NCBI GenBank assembly: GCA_020073145.1
Contig: JAIQFS010000007.1
Coordinates: 62,001-126,000 of the forward strand
Direction: 5' to 3'
DNA length: 64,000 bases
DNA from: Terriglobia bacterium
GTDB taxonomy: Bacteria > Acidobacteriota > Terriglobia > Bryobacterales > Bryobacteraceae
Positions 26,500 to 36,019 of this stretch are shown piece by piece; position 1 is the first letter of the stretch, and each line of letters starts with the position of its first letter. The notes below the pieces were generated by a model. That model saw only the letters and a list, made by a program, of their open reading frames with translations, made no database searches and had not been told where the DNA came from. A program made the position numbers and the translations under genes.

Positions 26500-27663
26500 A
26501 TGGCCGACCTAAAGGGCGAGCGCGAACTGATTGTCAAGACGGTGCGCGAGTTTGTGGACAAGGAAGTCATTCCGGTCGCCTCCGACCTGGAGCACCGCAA
26601 CGAGTATCCCCACCGGCTCGTCGCCCAGATGCAGCAGATGGGCCTGTTCGGGTTGAACGTGCCGGAAGAGTACGGCGGCGCGGGCGTCGATTACACCACC
26701 TTTGCGATGATCTTCGAGGAGATCTCACGAGGCTGGCTGGGCCTTGCTGGCGTGATCGGGACCCACTCGGTATTGTCTGACGTGCTAGTTCGTTTCGGCA
26801 CTCCGGAGCAAAAGCGGCGATTCCTTCCGAAGTTGGCCTCGGGTGAAGCGCGCGGCGGCGTCGGCCTCACCGAGCCACAAGCCGGCACCGATCTCCAGAA
26901 CATCTCGACCACCGCCGCGCGCGATGGCGCGGTGTATCGCGTCAACGGCTCCAAAATGTGGATCACCAACGGGCGTCACGGCACCATGTTTTTGCTGTTG
27001 GCGCGCACCGATCCCGCGGCCCAGCCCCCGGGCAAGGGCATGAGCGCTTTCGTGATCGAAAAAGGCGCCCCGGGCCTGACCGTCGGCCGTGACCTCGACA
27101 AACTCGGTTACAAAGGCGTGGAAACCTGCGAGCTGCACTTCACCGATTTCCCGGTTCCGGCGGAGAATCTGATCGGCGGAGTCGAGGGTCAGGGCTTCAA
27201 GCAGGTGATGACCGGCCTCGAAGCCGAGCGCCTCAACGTGGCCGCCCGCGGCCTGGGCATCGCGCGTGCCGCCTTCGAGGAGGCCATCCGTTACGCGCAG
27301 CGCCGCGTCACGTTCGGTAAACCCATCGCCGAACACCAGAGCATCCAGATCAAGCTGGCCGACATGGCCACCCACATCGAGGCCTCGCGCCTGCTCATCT
27401 ACTCCGCCGCCGAGAAGAAAGATCGCGGCGAGCGCTGCGATCTGGAAGCCGGCATGGCCAAGCTGTTCGCCACCGAGACTGCCGCCGAAGTCTCCTTCGA
27501 GGCCATGCGGATTCTGGGCGCCAACGGCTATTCCAAGGATTTCCCCGTCGAACGCTACTACCGCGATGCGCCTCTTGTGGTGATCGGCGGCGGCACCAAC
27601 GAATTGCAGCGCCTGATCATCGCGCGCAACTTACTCAAGAAGTACCGGGATGAAACGTCATGA
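26500..27663 (+). CDS. Acyl-CoA dehydrogenase (IVD/LCAD-type catalytic base)
   Basis: 387 residues, full length. The FAD-binding signature VGLTEPQAGTDLQ and MWITNG are intact. At the position of the usual C-terminal catalytic Glu (YEGT in medium-chain enzymes) it has Gly (IGGGTNELQ, residues 362-370). Instead Glu243 in GLEAERLNVAARG aligns with the base of isovaleryl-CoA and long-chain dehydrogenases. It should oxidise an acyl-CoA to the 2-enoyl-CoA, passing electrons to ETF. The stop overlaps the ATG of the MmgE/PrpD gene (ATGA). The operon suggests a branched or dicarboxylic substrate, which is inference. Confidence 0.92.
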   Translation: MADLKGERELIVKTVREFVDKEVIPVASDLEHRNEYPHRLVAQMQQMGLFGLNVPEEYGGAGVDYTTFAMIFEEISRGWLGLAGVIGTHSVLSDVLVRFGTPEQKRRFLPKLASGEARGGVGLTEPQAGTDLQNISTTAARDGAVYRVNGSKMWITNGRHGTMFLLLARTDPAAQPPGKGMSAFVIEKGAPGLTVGRDLDKLGYKGVETCELHFTDFPVPAENLIGGVEGQGFKQVMTGLEAERLNVAARGLGIARAAFEEAIRYAQRRVTFGKPIAEHQSIQIKLADMATHIEASRLLIYSAAEKKDRGERCDLEAGMAKLFATETAAEVSFEAMRILGANGYSKDFPVERYYRDAPLVVIGGGTNELQRLIIARNLLKKYRDETS

Positions 27664-29063
27664 ACGATGCCACGCCGGAGTATAGCCGCGAGTTGGTCGG
27701 GTTTCTTGCCGGCTTGCAGCCGCAGGACCTGCCCGCGGAAGTCGCCGATCGCGCGCGCTACTTCCTGCTGGACTATCTGGCGGTGGCCCTTCGCGGCTCG
27801 CGCGAGCCCTCGGCGGCCGCGGTCCGCCGGATGGTCGAGCGCCAAGGCGCGCCCGGCTGCGCCACCGTGATCGGCGCCGGCTTGCGCACGATGCCCGCCC
27901 TGGCCGCGCTGGCCAACGGCGCATCCGCTCACGGCATCGAAATGGACGATACCCATAGCGGCGGCTCCCTGCACCTCGGCGCTGTCATGTATTCCGCCGC
28001 CCTGGCACTGGCCGAAGCCAACCCGGAAACGCCGCCGGACCAGTTCTTCACGGCCGTAGTCGCCGGCTATGAAGCCGCCGCGCGCATTGCGATGGCGGTG
28101 CAGCCCAGCGAGCACTACCGGCTCGGCTTTCATCCCACGGCCACCTGCGGGGCCTTTGGCGCGGCCGTGACCGCTGCCAAGTTACTCGGCCTCACTCCGG
28201 AGCCGATGCGGGCCGCCCTCGGCATCGCCGGAAGCATGGCGGCCGGGTCGATGGAGTTTCTGGCCGAAGGCGCCTGGACCAAGCGCCTGCATCCCGGCCT
28301 GGCCGCCCAGAACGGCATTCAGGCGGCGCTCCTGGCGGCCGAAGGGTTCACCGGCCCCGCGCGGATCCTCGAAGGCCGCGACGGCTTTCTCGCCGGACAT
28401 TCCAGAAGCCCGATTCCTGAGCGCCTCACCGCCGATCTCGGCCGTTCGTTCGAGATCCTCCACACCGCCGTCAAGCCCCATGCCTGCTGCCGGTACATGC
28501 AAGGTCCCATCGACGCCATCCTCGAGTTGGCCCGCCGGCACGATCTCCAGCCCGATTCGGTCCGCGCCATCGAGGTTGCCGTGCTCGAAGCCGGCTGGGG
28601 CATCGTGGCCGAGCCCCGCGCTCAGAAATACCATCCGGAAAACACGGTCGATGCGCAGTTCTCCATGCCGTTCGGCGCGGCCGTGGCGGTGCTCCATCGC
28701 GCCGCCGGCCTCGGCCAGTTCACCCTCGACAACATCCGTTCCCCGAGAGTCCGCAACCTGATGGCCAAGGTGGTCCTCGTCAAAGACCGGAGACTCGAAG
28801 AGAACTTCCCCCGCGAATGGCCGGCTCGCATTTCCATTGAGCTCATGGATGGGCGGCAGTATGAGCAGTCCGTCCGCTATCCCAAGGGCGATCCGCAGAA
28901 TCCCCTAAGCTGGGACGAAATGGCCGCCAAATTCCGGTCCTTGGCCGGCGCGGTCCTTTCCCCGGAGCGGTGTAGCCAGATCATCGCGCTCGTATCGCAG
29001 GCCAACCCGGCGACGCTGCCCGCCTTGTGCGCCGAAACCGCGTCGATTCCTGCCGGGCGCTGA
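27660..29063 (+). CDS. MmgE/PrpD family protein
   Basis: 467 residues, complete. ANGASAHGIEMDDTHSGGSLHLG carries the conserved Asp-Asp-Thr-His active-site region. FHPTATCGAFGAAVTAAKLLGL and WTKRLHPGLAAQNGI are also diagnostic. The family includes 2-methylcitrate dehydratase and cis-aconitate decarboxylase, and many members of unknown substrate. Coupled by a 4-bp overlap to the acyl-CoA dehydrogenase and with a CoA-transferase ahead, it may hydrate or isomerise a branched dicarboxylic acid intermediate. The operon ends here: a convergent gene begins 1 nt later. Confidence 0.9.
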   Translation: MNDATPEYSRELVGFLAGLQPQDLPAEVADRARYFLLDYLAVALRGSREPSAAAVRRMVERQGAPGCATVIGAGLRTMPALAALANGASAHGIEMDDTHSGGSLHLGAVMYSAALALAEANPETPPDQFFTAVVAGYEAAARIAMAVQPSEHYRLGFHPTATCGAFGAAVTAAKLLGLTPEPMRAALGIAGSMAAGSMEFLAEGAWTKRLHPGLAAQNGIQAALLAAEGFTGPARILEGRDGFLAGHSRSPIPERLTADLGRSFEILHTAVKPHACCRYMQGPIDAILELARRHDLQPDSVRAIEVAVLEAGWGIVAEPRAQKYHPENTVDAQFSMPFGAAVAVLHRAAGLGQFTLDNIRSPRVRNLMAKVVLVKDRRLEENFPREWPARISIELMDGRQYEQSVRYPKGDPQNPLSWDEMAAKFRSLAGAVLSPERCSQIIALVSQANPATLPALCAETASIPAGR

Positions 29064-29064
29064 C

Positions 29065-29748
29065 CTACTTCAGCTCGATCTGAATCTCAACAGCCGTATG
29101 GTCGCCGATGTTCTCGGTTTGATGCGTGTACGCATTGCGAAACGCCACGTCACCCGGCTTCCGCGGATTGTCCACCGTTCGGCCGTCCGCCAGCTTCATG
29201 GTGGTGTGCAGACCGGTCAGATACACCACCACGTACGAAGGATGCCCGTGGACCGGCCCTTTCAAGTGCGGCTCCAACACCGTGCGCAGCACCCGCACCC
29301 GGTCGTTTTCCAGCGGAACCGTAACGTGCTCCGGCTCCACCTTCACTGGATCGGGCGCGTCCGGTGCCTTCTGCGCTTTCGGCGCACCGGGCTTCAGTTC
29401 CACCACGATCACCTCGAGCGCCCGGTCGGAGAGGTTCTCCTCCGCATGCCGGGTGGGATCGCGGTAGGCCACTTCGTTCGCCTTGTGCATGACTTCCTGC
29501 ACTTTGCCGTCCGGGCTGGTGACGCGCTCGTCGACATCCGTCAGATACACCGCCACCGACGCCGGATGCTCGTGCATCGGCAGTTTCTGGTGCGGCCCCA
29601 GCTTCGCCCGCAAGACGCGCACCCAGGGGTTCTCAATCTCGACGTGAATTGAATCCGGCTTTACTTGGGCTGGATCCTGGGCAGCCAGCGGCCGGGCCGA
29701 CGACCCCATCAGGATCACCGCCAGCGCGTACAACGAATGCCGTCTCAT
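29065..29748 (-). CDS. Secreted double-cupin protein
   Basis: About 227 residues: a signal peptide (MRRHSLYALAVILMGSSARPLAAQ) and two repeats of a cupin-like fold of about 90 residues each. Repeat 1 has VRVLRAKLGPHQKLPMHEHP and VAVYLTDVDERV; repeat 2 has VRVLRTVLEPHLKGPVHGHP and VVVYLTGLHTTM, and both end with an H-x-x-E-N segment. Each repeat keeps the His-x-His pair for metal. The function is unknown; cupins range from dioxygenases to sugar-binding proteins. TATAGT (29764-29759) lies 10 nt before the ATG, so the leader is very short. Confidence 0.75.
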   Translation of the reverse strand: MRRHSLYALAVILMGSSARPLAAQDPAQVKPDSIHVEIENPWVRVLRAKLGPHQKLPMHEHPASVAVYLTDVDERVTSPDGKVQEVMHKANEVAYRDPTRHAEENLSDRALEVIVVELKPGAPKAQKAPDAPDPVKVEPEHVTVPLENDRVRVLRTVLEPHLKGPVHGHPSYVVVYLTGLHTTMKLADGRTVDNPRKPGDVAFRNAYTHQTENIGDHTAVEIQIELK

Positions 29749-29844
29749 TTTCGACGTGACTATATCACGAACCGCGGGGCCGCGATCGGACTGCGCAGCC
29801 GCCGCGAAAACGGTTCGCAAGTCTGCACAGGGATCCCTTTCTCC

Positions 29845-30603
29845 TCATGGGTGAAATGTGACGTTGGTCGACGCCTCGAAGTGCCGGTGATTCTTGTAGT
29901 CCACGGTGATGTGCCACAGATTCTCGCGCTGAAAGCCGCCGAATATTTCGACCGCAACCGGCAGCAGGTACGTGCCGTCTCCGGTTTTCACATAGTCCCA
30001 GGTCACCGTTTGTCTCAAGGGATCCGCGCCGAACCCTTTGGGGAACTCATTCGCTTCCTGCTCGAACTGGATTACGCTGCCTTCCGGATCGTTGATGAGG
30101 AATCGTCCCTTGCGCGCTGGATTGTATCGTTGTGTGAAGGAGAACAGGCTGTTCTTGACGGTGAAAAAACCGAAGCATCCGCCTGGTGGAGAAGAAAACC
30201 GGTAGGCCAATGCCGGTTTCCCACGCGCCTCTGCCCGCCCCTCGAAGTCAATCTTGGTGGGACAGTCCGGGCTAAACGCCTGCCTGAGTTCCTCGCCGAA
30301 CTGGACGCTCCAGTTGAAGCCGGACATCGCGCGTTGGTTCCATGGCTTGCCGTTCACCCTCATGTGCTGTCGGGAGAACCCGCCTCCCTGGACGCCGATC
30401 TCCGACTCAATGGTATCCACGTATTGCCACTGCGGCGGATCGGTGTGGCGGCTCTTGTAACGTACTGCCGTTTCATCCGCCAGGAAGTTCGGCAGCTTGG
30501 CGGCGCGCTCCAGATTCACCGCGCGCGCGTGCTCCAGCGCCGCGTCCTGGCTCCGCAGGCACAGCAGGCAGAGAAATGACGTGAACAGAACTCGTTTACT
30601 CAT
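29845..30603 (-). CDS. Hypothetical secreted protein of the ADOP operon
   Basis: 252 residues, unrecognised. The N-terminus (MSKRVLFTSFLCLLCLRSQ) is a signal peptide. The mature part is beta-rich with many aromatic residues (WDYVKTGDGTYLLPVAVEIFGG) in the way of acidobacterial exported hypotheticals. The start overlaps the end of the upstream ADOP permease by 8 bp, so it belongs to the PadR-ADOP-ADOP operon and may be its exported partner. Confidence 0.75.
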   Translation of the reverse strand: MSKRVLFTSFLCLLCLRSQDAALEHARAVNLERAAKLPNFLADETAVRYKSRHTDPPQWQYVDTIESEIGVQGGGFSRQHMRVNGKPWNQRAMSGFNWSVQFGEELRQAFSPDCPTKIDFEGRAEARGKPALAYRFSSPPGGCFGFFTVKNSLFSFTQRYNPARKGRFLINDPEGSVIQFEQEANEFPKGFGADPLRQTVTWDYVKTGDGTYLLPVAVEIFGGFQRENLWHITVDYKNHRHFEASTNVTFHP

Positions 30604-33292
30604 GACGCAGAGTCACCGCCGGATCCACTCGCAACGCGCGCCTTGCCGGAATGAGGCACGCCAGCGCCGTGATCGCCAGCATCAGGATCAGTTCCAGGTA
30701 CAGGCCCGGACTGCCGAATAGGGAATGGGCCGTCGTGTCCGGGAACACTTCCTGAGATCGCTCCCAGGTTGCGCCTGCCCAGCCCAAGACCACACCGGCC
30801 GCCAGTCCGAGCAACACGGGTCGTAGGCCTTGGTTCGCGAAGTTGCGCAGGATGGCGCGCGGCGTGGCGCCCAGCGCGATCCGGATACCGATCTCGCGGC
30901 TTCGCTGGCCCACCAGCAGCGCCGTTACCCCATAGATGCCGAGCCCGGCCAGCGCGAGTGAAAGCAGAATCAGAATCATCACCACCGCGGGAATCACGCG
31001 ATTGGGCACGCGCTGCGTGGCCGCCGGCCCTTCTTCCAGGCTGATCAGGTTCAAGCTCGGCAGCAGTGTCCGGTCCACGGATTCCACCGTCGACGTCACT
31101 GCCGCCAGAGCTTTCTGGCGATCGCCCTGGATACGAAACAGCAGGCCGCCCTCCGGGTCCGGCAAGTACACGTGGGCCGCATCCACCTGGGTGATATCGG
31201 AGAGGCGGACATCGGCGGCGATGCCCGCGACTTCGTATTCCCGGAACTTGTTGTGCCCGCCCAAATCCAATGAAAAGCGCTTGCCGATCGCATTTTCGCC
31301 GGGCCAGAACTGCCGCGCGGCGGATTCGCTGATCACCGCCACCGGCGCCCTGCGGTCCGCTTCCTGGCGCGTAAAAACGCGCCCTCGCACGATCCGGATG
31401 TTCAGCGTTTCGAAATACGAATCCGACGCATGGCTTGCCAGCGCCGGCCGGGTCACCTTCCCCACCATCACCGGCGAGGGCACCCTGTCGTAGAGATAGG
31501 GCACGTCGCCAAAGGCCACCCCACTCAACTCGGGGAGCCGCGCCAGCCGCTCGCGCAAACGCTGGTTGTTGGCCTCGGCCTGTGCCGGACTCTGGTCGGT
31601 CGTCAGCAGATAGGTGGTGCGCGTATCGAAGCCGAGGTTGGTGGCCCGCGCCTGCACCATGCTGGAGAGCAGATCGCCGGTGGCGGTCAACAACATCACC
31701 GACACCGCCACCTGCGCGCCCAGCAGCAGACCGCGGAGCCGCGACCGGCCCAGGCCCGCGCCGGTCCGGCCCGTTTCCTTGATTAAGGTGCTCAGACCCA
31801 CTCGCGTGGATCGCAGGGCGGGCGAGAGGCCAAAGAGGATGCCCGTAAACAGGCACAATGCTAGGCCGTAAAAGAGCACGTGAGAATCGGTACTGAGATC
31901 CACCTCGACGACGTTCAAGCCCATGCCGCTGAGAGAGCCGAATACCGAGATCCAAAAAAATCGGCCCGCCCACCGGGAGACCAGAATGCCTACTGCGCCG
32001 CCCAGCGTGGAAAGGAGAGTGCTCTCCATCAGCAACTGGCGCATGATGCGCCCGCGGCCCGCTCCCAGCGCCAGCCGGATGCCGATCTCGCCATGGCGCA
32101 CCGCGCCGCGCGCCAGCAACATGTTCGCTACGTTCGCGCAGGCCACCAGCAGCACCAGGCTGGTTACCATCCACAGCGCGTTTCCGCCACCGCGGTATCC
32201 GCTGAAGAACTGGGATTCGCCGAACGTGGTAGCGTTTTGCAGCGTGACTGCCTTGGTGCGATCGGCCTCGTGATGTCCGGATAGAAACTGATGAACCAGC
32301 AGATCGGTTTCCGCCTGTGCCCGGGCGCGCGTAATGCCCGGCCTCACGCGCGCCAGCAGTTCAAACCACGGAGGCGTGGCATCGCGCCATTGCTCGCGCC
32401 ACCCGGCGTAGGATGCCCGGGCCGTGGGCCACAGTTGCTCGATCATCGAAAGCGGTACCCAACCATCGGACTCCAAGGGAACCCGGTCCGTGCCCGTAAA
32501 CTGTTTCGGCGTGACGCCCACAACTGTGTACGCCATGCCGTCCAGCAGAATCGTCGCGCCGACGACGCCGGGATTTCCGTCCAGTTTCCGCTGCCAGAAT
32601 TTGTAACCCAGCACGATCACCGGGTTCGCACCCGGCGCGCGGTCTTCTTCCGGCAAAAGCGTGCGGCCGATCAGGGCGTGGACTCCCATCTCGGCGAAAT
32701 AGTTGCCCGACACCGGGTGAACCATGATGTGCTCCGGAACCGCGCGGCCGGCGATGGTCGCCAGCGCCGACGTCCCGCCGGCCTCAATCGTGATACCCGA
32801 GAATACGGTGCTGTGCTCGCGCAGATATCGGACTTCGGGGTACTCGAAGTTGTACTGATCATCGCCGCGCGGGCCACTCGCGAACCAGCGCTTGATCCGC
32901 ACCACCCGGCCGGCGTCGGCCACCGGCAGCGGCTTCCACAGGAGGCCGTTGTAGATGCCGAAGATAGTGGCGTTGGCGCCCATGCCGAGCCCCACCGCCG
33001 CCACGGCCACCAGCGTGAAGCCGGGGCTGCGCATCAGGTTGCGCGCGGCGTAGCGGACGTCTTTCACGAATTGCTCGATCCACACGAACGAGCGCGCCTC
33101 GCGATGCAGTTCCTTGCTGAGCGCGACGCCGCCGAACTCCCGGCGGGCGGCCCGTGCGGCCTCTTCCGGGGACATGCCACACCGCTCGAAATCGTCCCGC
33201 AGCAGCGCAAGATGCGCGTCCATCTCGCGGGCCATTTCCCGCTCGGCGCCGCCGCGAAACAAGTTCGCGAATCTGAAGAGGAGTCGTCGCAT
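30596..33292 (-). CDS. ADOP-type MacB-like ABC permease (copy 2)
   Basis: 898 residues with two FtsX/MacB core halves and about eight membrane helices in total. The N-terminus has the cytoplasmic ADOP leader (FRGGAEREMAREMDAHLALL, then a REFGGV segment and SFVWIEQFVKDVRYAARNL) and the C-terminus ends RRALRVDPAVTLRHE. ADOP permeases are abundant in acidobacteria and usually have no ATPase gene beside them, as here; their cargo is unknown. It follows its close paralog by 6 bp and overlaps the next gene by 8 bp. Confidence 0.9.
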   Translation of the reverse strand: MRRLLFRFANLFRGGAEREMAREMDAHLALLRDDFERCGMSPEEAARAARREFGGVALSKELHREARSFVWIEQFVKDVRYAARNLMRSPGFTLVAVAAVGLGMGANATIFGIYNGLLWKPLPVADAGRVVRIKRWFASGPRGDDQYNFEYPEVRYLREHSTVFSGITIEAGGTSALATIAGRAVPEHIMVHPVSGNYFAEMGVHALIGRTLLPEEDRAPGANPVIVLGYKFWQRKLDGNPGVVGATILLDGMAYTVVGVTPKQFTGTDRVPLESDGWVPLSMIEQLWPTARASYAGWREQWRDATPPWFELLARVRPGITRARAQAETDLLVHQFLSGHHEADRTKAVTLQNATTFGESQFFSGYRGGGNALWMVTSLVLLVACANVANMLLARGAVRHGEIGIRLALGAGRGRIMRQLLMESTLLSTLGGAVGILVSRWAGRFFWISVFGSLSGMGLNVVEVDLSTDSHVLFYGLALCLFTGILFGLSPALRSTRVGLSTLIKETGRTGAGLGRSRLRGLLLGAQVAVSVMLLTATGDLLSSMVQARATNLGFDTRTTYLLTTDQSPAQAEANNQRLRERLARLPELSGVAFGDVPYLYDRVPSPVMVGKVTRPALASHASDSYFETLNIRIVRGRVFTRQEADRRAPVAVISESAARQFWPGENAIGKRFSLDLGGHNKFREYEVAGIAADVRLSDITQVDAAHVYLPDPEGGLLFRIQGDRQKALAAVTSTVESVDRTLLPSLNLISLEEGPAATQRVPNRVIPAVVMILILLSLALAGLGIYGVTALLVGQRSREIGIRIALGATPRAILRNFANQGLRPVLLGLAAGVVLGWAGATWERSQEVFPDTTAHSLFGSPGLYLELILMLAITALACLIPARRALRVDPAVTLRHE

Positions 33293-33298
33293 CGGAGT

Positions 33299-36016
33299 TT
33301 ACTCGTGCCGCAGCGTGATCGCCGGATCCACCCGCAGCGCGCGCTTGGCCGGAGCAACGCACGCCAGTATGGCAACTGCGACCATCAGCACCAATTCCGC
33401 ATACAGGTTCGGATCGCCGAAGAGGCTGTGGACCATCGAGTCCGGAAACGGCGCCTGGGACTCTTCCCAGATAGTGAAAACGAACCCGAGCACGGTGCCG
33501 GCCGCGATTCCCAGGAAGACCGGCCGCATACACTGCGCCAACAGGCCGCCGATGAGCGCGCGCGCCGTCGCACCCAGCGCCACGCGGATTCCGATTTCGC
33601 GCGTCCGCTGCGTCACCAGATATGCCATCACTCCATAGATGCCGACTGCGGCCAACGTGAGTGAGAGCGCAACCAGGATTTCGCCGGCCAGCGCCAATCC
33701 CTGGACCGCCTCTCGCACCATCGCCACCGGCCCCTCTTCCAGGCTGATGAGATTCAATCCGGGCAGCAGCGCGCGGTCCACCGATTCCACGGCTGACCGC
33801 ACCGCCGCCAGTGCCTTGGTTCGATCGCCATGGATGCGGAACAGCACGCCGCCCTGATACTTTCCCTGCGGGCCGCCGGTTGGCAGATAGATGTGGGTCG
33901 CGTCAATTTCGGCGATGTCGGTAGAGTGGATGTCCTTGGCGATCCCGATTACTTCGAAGTCCGTGAAGTGGTTGTCGGATGCCAGATCCAGCGAGAAGCG
34001 CTTTCCCAGCGGATTTTCGTTCGGCCAGAAGTGCTTGGCCGTGGCCTCGCTGATCACGGCCAGCGGGGCGGCGCGGTCGGCTTCCTGCTGGGTGAAACTC
34101 CGGCCTCGCAACAACCGGATTCCCAGTGCCTCGAAATAGGCATCGGACGCGTAGCTGGCGAGCGCGGGCCGGTTCATTTTGCCCACCGCCATCGGACCCG
34201 TGAACCCGTTGCCCAGTAGCGGCGCGTCTCCAACGGCCACGCTGGCCAGTTCCGGCAGCGCGGCCAGGCGCTCGCGCAGACGTTGGTCGTTGGCCTTCGC
34301 CTTGCCGCGTTCGTTATCACGCATCATGAGAAAGGTGTTGCGCGCATCGAACCCGAGATCGGTGTTCTGCCGGATAAAGAGGGTCGACGCCAGGTCGCCG
34401 CTGGCCGACAGGAGCATCACCGCCGCCGTTACTTGCGTCCCCAGCAGAACGCTGCGGAGCCGCGATTGGCTCACACGGGCGCCGAACAACGATGCTTCTC
34501 TTTTGATGACGGCATTCAGGCTCACCCGCGTCAAGCGCACCGCCGGCGCAAGTCCGAATAGGAGGGCCGTCGCGAGCGCCAAAGCCAAGCCAAATGCCAT
34601 GACCCGGAAATCGGGGCTTAGATCCGGATCGATGAAGCTCGTGCGGAAGCCCTGGAAGGAGCGGCTGATCGCGAGCCACAACAGCCGGCTGGCCCACGTG
34701 GAAAGCAGCAGTCCCCCCGCCGCTCCGAGCACCGAGAGCATCAGGCTCTCGATCATCGCCTGACGCAGGATGCGGCCGCGGCCCGCCCCCAGTGCCATGC
34801 GAAGGCCAATTTCACTCTGCCGGGCGGCGCCGCGCGCCAGCAGCATGTTGGCCACATTCGCGCACGCCACTAGCAGCACCAGGCCGGTCATGAACCCGAG
34901 CATCAGGCCCGCGGTGCTGTAGCCATCGAAGAAGCCTTCGCCAATGTTGGTCGCTTTTACAACGGTGACCGCCGTGGTGCGATCCTTCTCGCGGTAGCGG
35001 GACAGAAATTGCCTTGCCAGCAGATCGGTTTCCGCCTGCGCTTTCGCGATTGAAACGCCATTTCGGACTCGCCCTAGCAACTCGAACCAGGGCGGAGTCG
35101 CGTCGCGCCACTGCTCCCGCCAGGAGTCGTCCGTCGTGCCGGCGGCCGGCGCCAACTGCTCGAACATGGAGAGCGGCGCCCAGAAATCCGTGGCGAATGG
35201 AAAACGGTCGGTCCCCGTGAACTTCCGCGGAGCCACGCCGATGATGTTGTAGGTCAATCCATCTAACTGGATGGTCCGGCCGATCACCCGCGGATCGCCG
35301 TTGTAGCTGCGCCGCCAGAACCGGTCGCTGAGCACGACTACGGGACTGGCGCCAGGCTCGCGGTCTTCTTCCGGCCCGAAGGTGCGGCCCAGAGCCGCGT
35401 TCACTCTCAGGGCGCCGAAGTAGTTGCCCGAGACTAGGTGCCCGGTCAGATGTTCCGGCGCGGATGTGCGGCTGACCGACGCCAACGCCGAGATTTCGCC
35501 GCTATCGGCTGTCAGGCCGGAGAACACGGTGCTGTGGGCAAGCAGGTACCGGTATTCTGGATACGCAAAGTTGTATTGAATCGAGTCGCGCGAGCCGTGC
35601 GCAAGCCAGCGCTTCACGCGGACCAGGCGGCCGGGATCGGCCACGGGAAGGGGCTTCAGCACAACCGTGTTATAGAGGCTGAAGAGAGTTGCATTCACGC
35701 CCAGGCCGATCGCCAGCGCGATCACCGCAACCGCGGTGAAGCCGGGATTGCCCCACAAATTGCGAGCGGCATAGCGCACGTCTTTGACGAACTGTTCCAC
35801 CCACACGAAAGAGCGCGCCTCGCGATGCAGTTCCTTGGTGAACTCGACGCCGCCGTAGGCGCGCCGGGCCGATAGCCTCGCCTCTGCCGGAAGCATACCG
35901 CGGCGTTCGAAATCTTCCTGCAACAAAGACAGGTGAGATTCCATCTCGCGCGTCATTTCGCGTTCTGCCCTGCGGCTGCCAAACAGATTTGCGAGTCTCA
36001 ACAGGAATCGGCGCAT
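33299..36016 (-). CDS. ADOP-type MacB-like ABC permease (copy 1)
   Basis: 905 residues, the same architecture as the permease that follows it, with matching leader (SRRAEREMTREMESHLSLLQ), the REARSFVWVEQFVKDVRYAARNL hinge and the RRALRVDPAITLRHE tail. Long stretches are similar between the two, so they arose by tandem duplication. It starts 3 bp after the PadR regulator stop and is probably co-transcribed with it from the TTGACA promoter at 36388-36416. No ATP-binding subunit is encoded nearby. Confidence 0.9.
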   Translation of the reverse strand: MRRFLLRLANLFGSRRAEREMTREMESHLSLLQEDFERRGMLPAEARLSARRAYGGVEFTKELHREARSFVWVEQFVKDVRYAARNLWGNPGFTAVAVIALAIGLGVNATLFSLYNTVVLKPLPVADPGRLVRVKRWLAHGSRDSIQYNFAYPEYRYLLAHSTVFSGLTADSGEISALASVSRTSAPEHLTGHLVSGNYFGALRVNAALGRTFGPEEDREPGASPVVVLSDRFWRRSYNGDPRVIGRTIQLDGLTYNIIGVAPRKFTGTDRFPFATDFWAPLSMFEQLAPAAGTTDDSWREQWRDATPPWFELLGRVRNGVSIAKAQAETDLLARQFLSRYREKDRTTAVTVVKATNIGEGFFDGYSTAGLMLGFMTGLVLLVACANVANMLLARGAARQSEIGLRMALGAGRGRILRQAMIESLMLSVLGAAGGLLLSTWASRLLWLAISRSFQGFRTSFIDPDLSPDFRVMAFGLALALATALLFGLAPAVRLTRVSLNAVIKREASLFGARVSQSRLRSVLLGTQVTAAVMLLSASGDLASTLFIRQNTDLGFDARNTFLMMRDNERGKAKANDQRLRERLAALPELASVAVGDAPLLGNGFTGPMAVGKMNRPALASYASDAYFEALGIRLLRGRSFTQQEADRAAPLAVISEATAKHFWPNENPLGKRFSLDLASDNHFTDFEVIGIAKDIHSTDIAEIDATHIYLPTGGPQGKYQGGVLFRIHGDRTKALAAVRSAVESVDRALLPGLNLISLEEGPVAMVREAVQGLALAGEILVALSLTLAAVGIYGVMAYLVTQRTREIGIRVALGATARALIGGLLAQCMRPVFLGIAAGTVLGFVFTIWEESQAPFPDSMVHSLFGDPNLYAELVLMVAVAILACVAPAKRALRVDPAITLRHE

Positions 36017-36019
36017 GGC

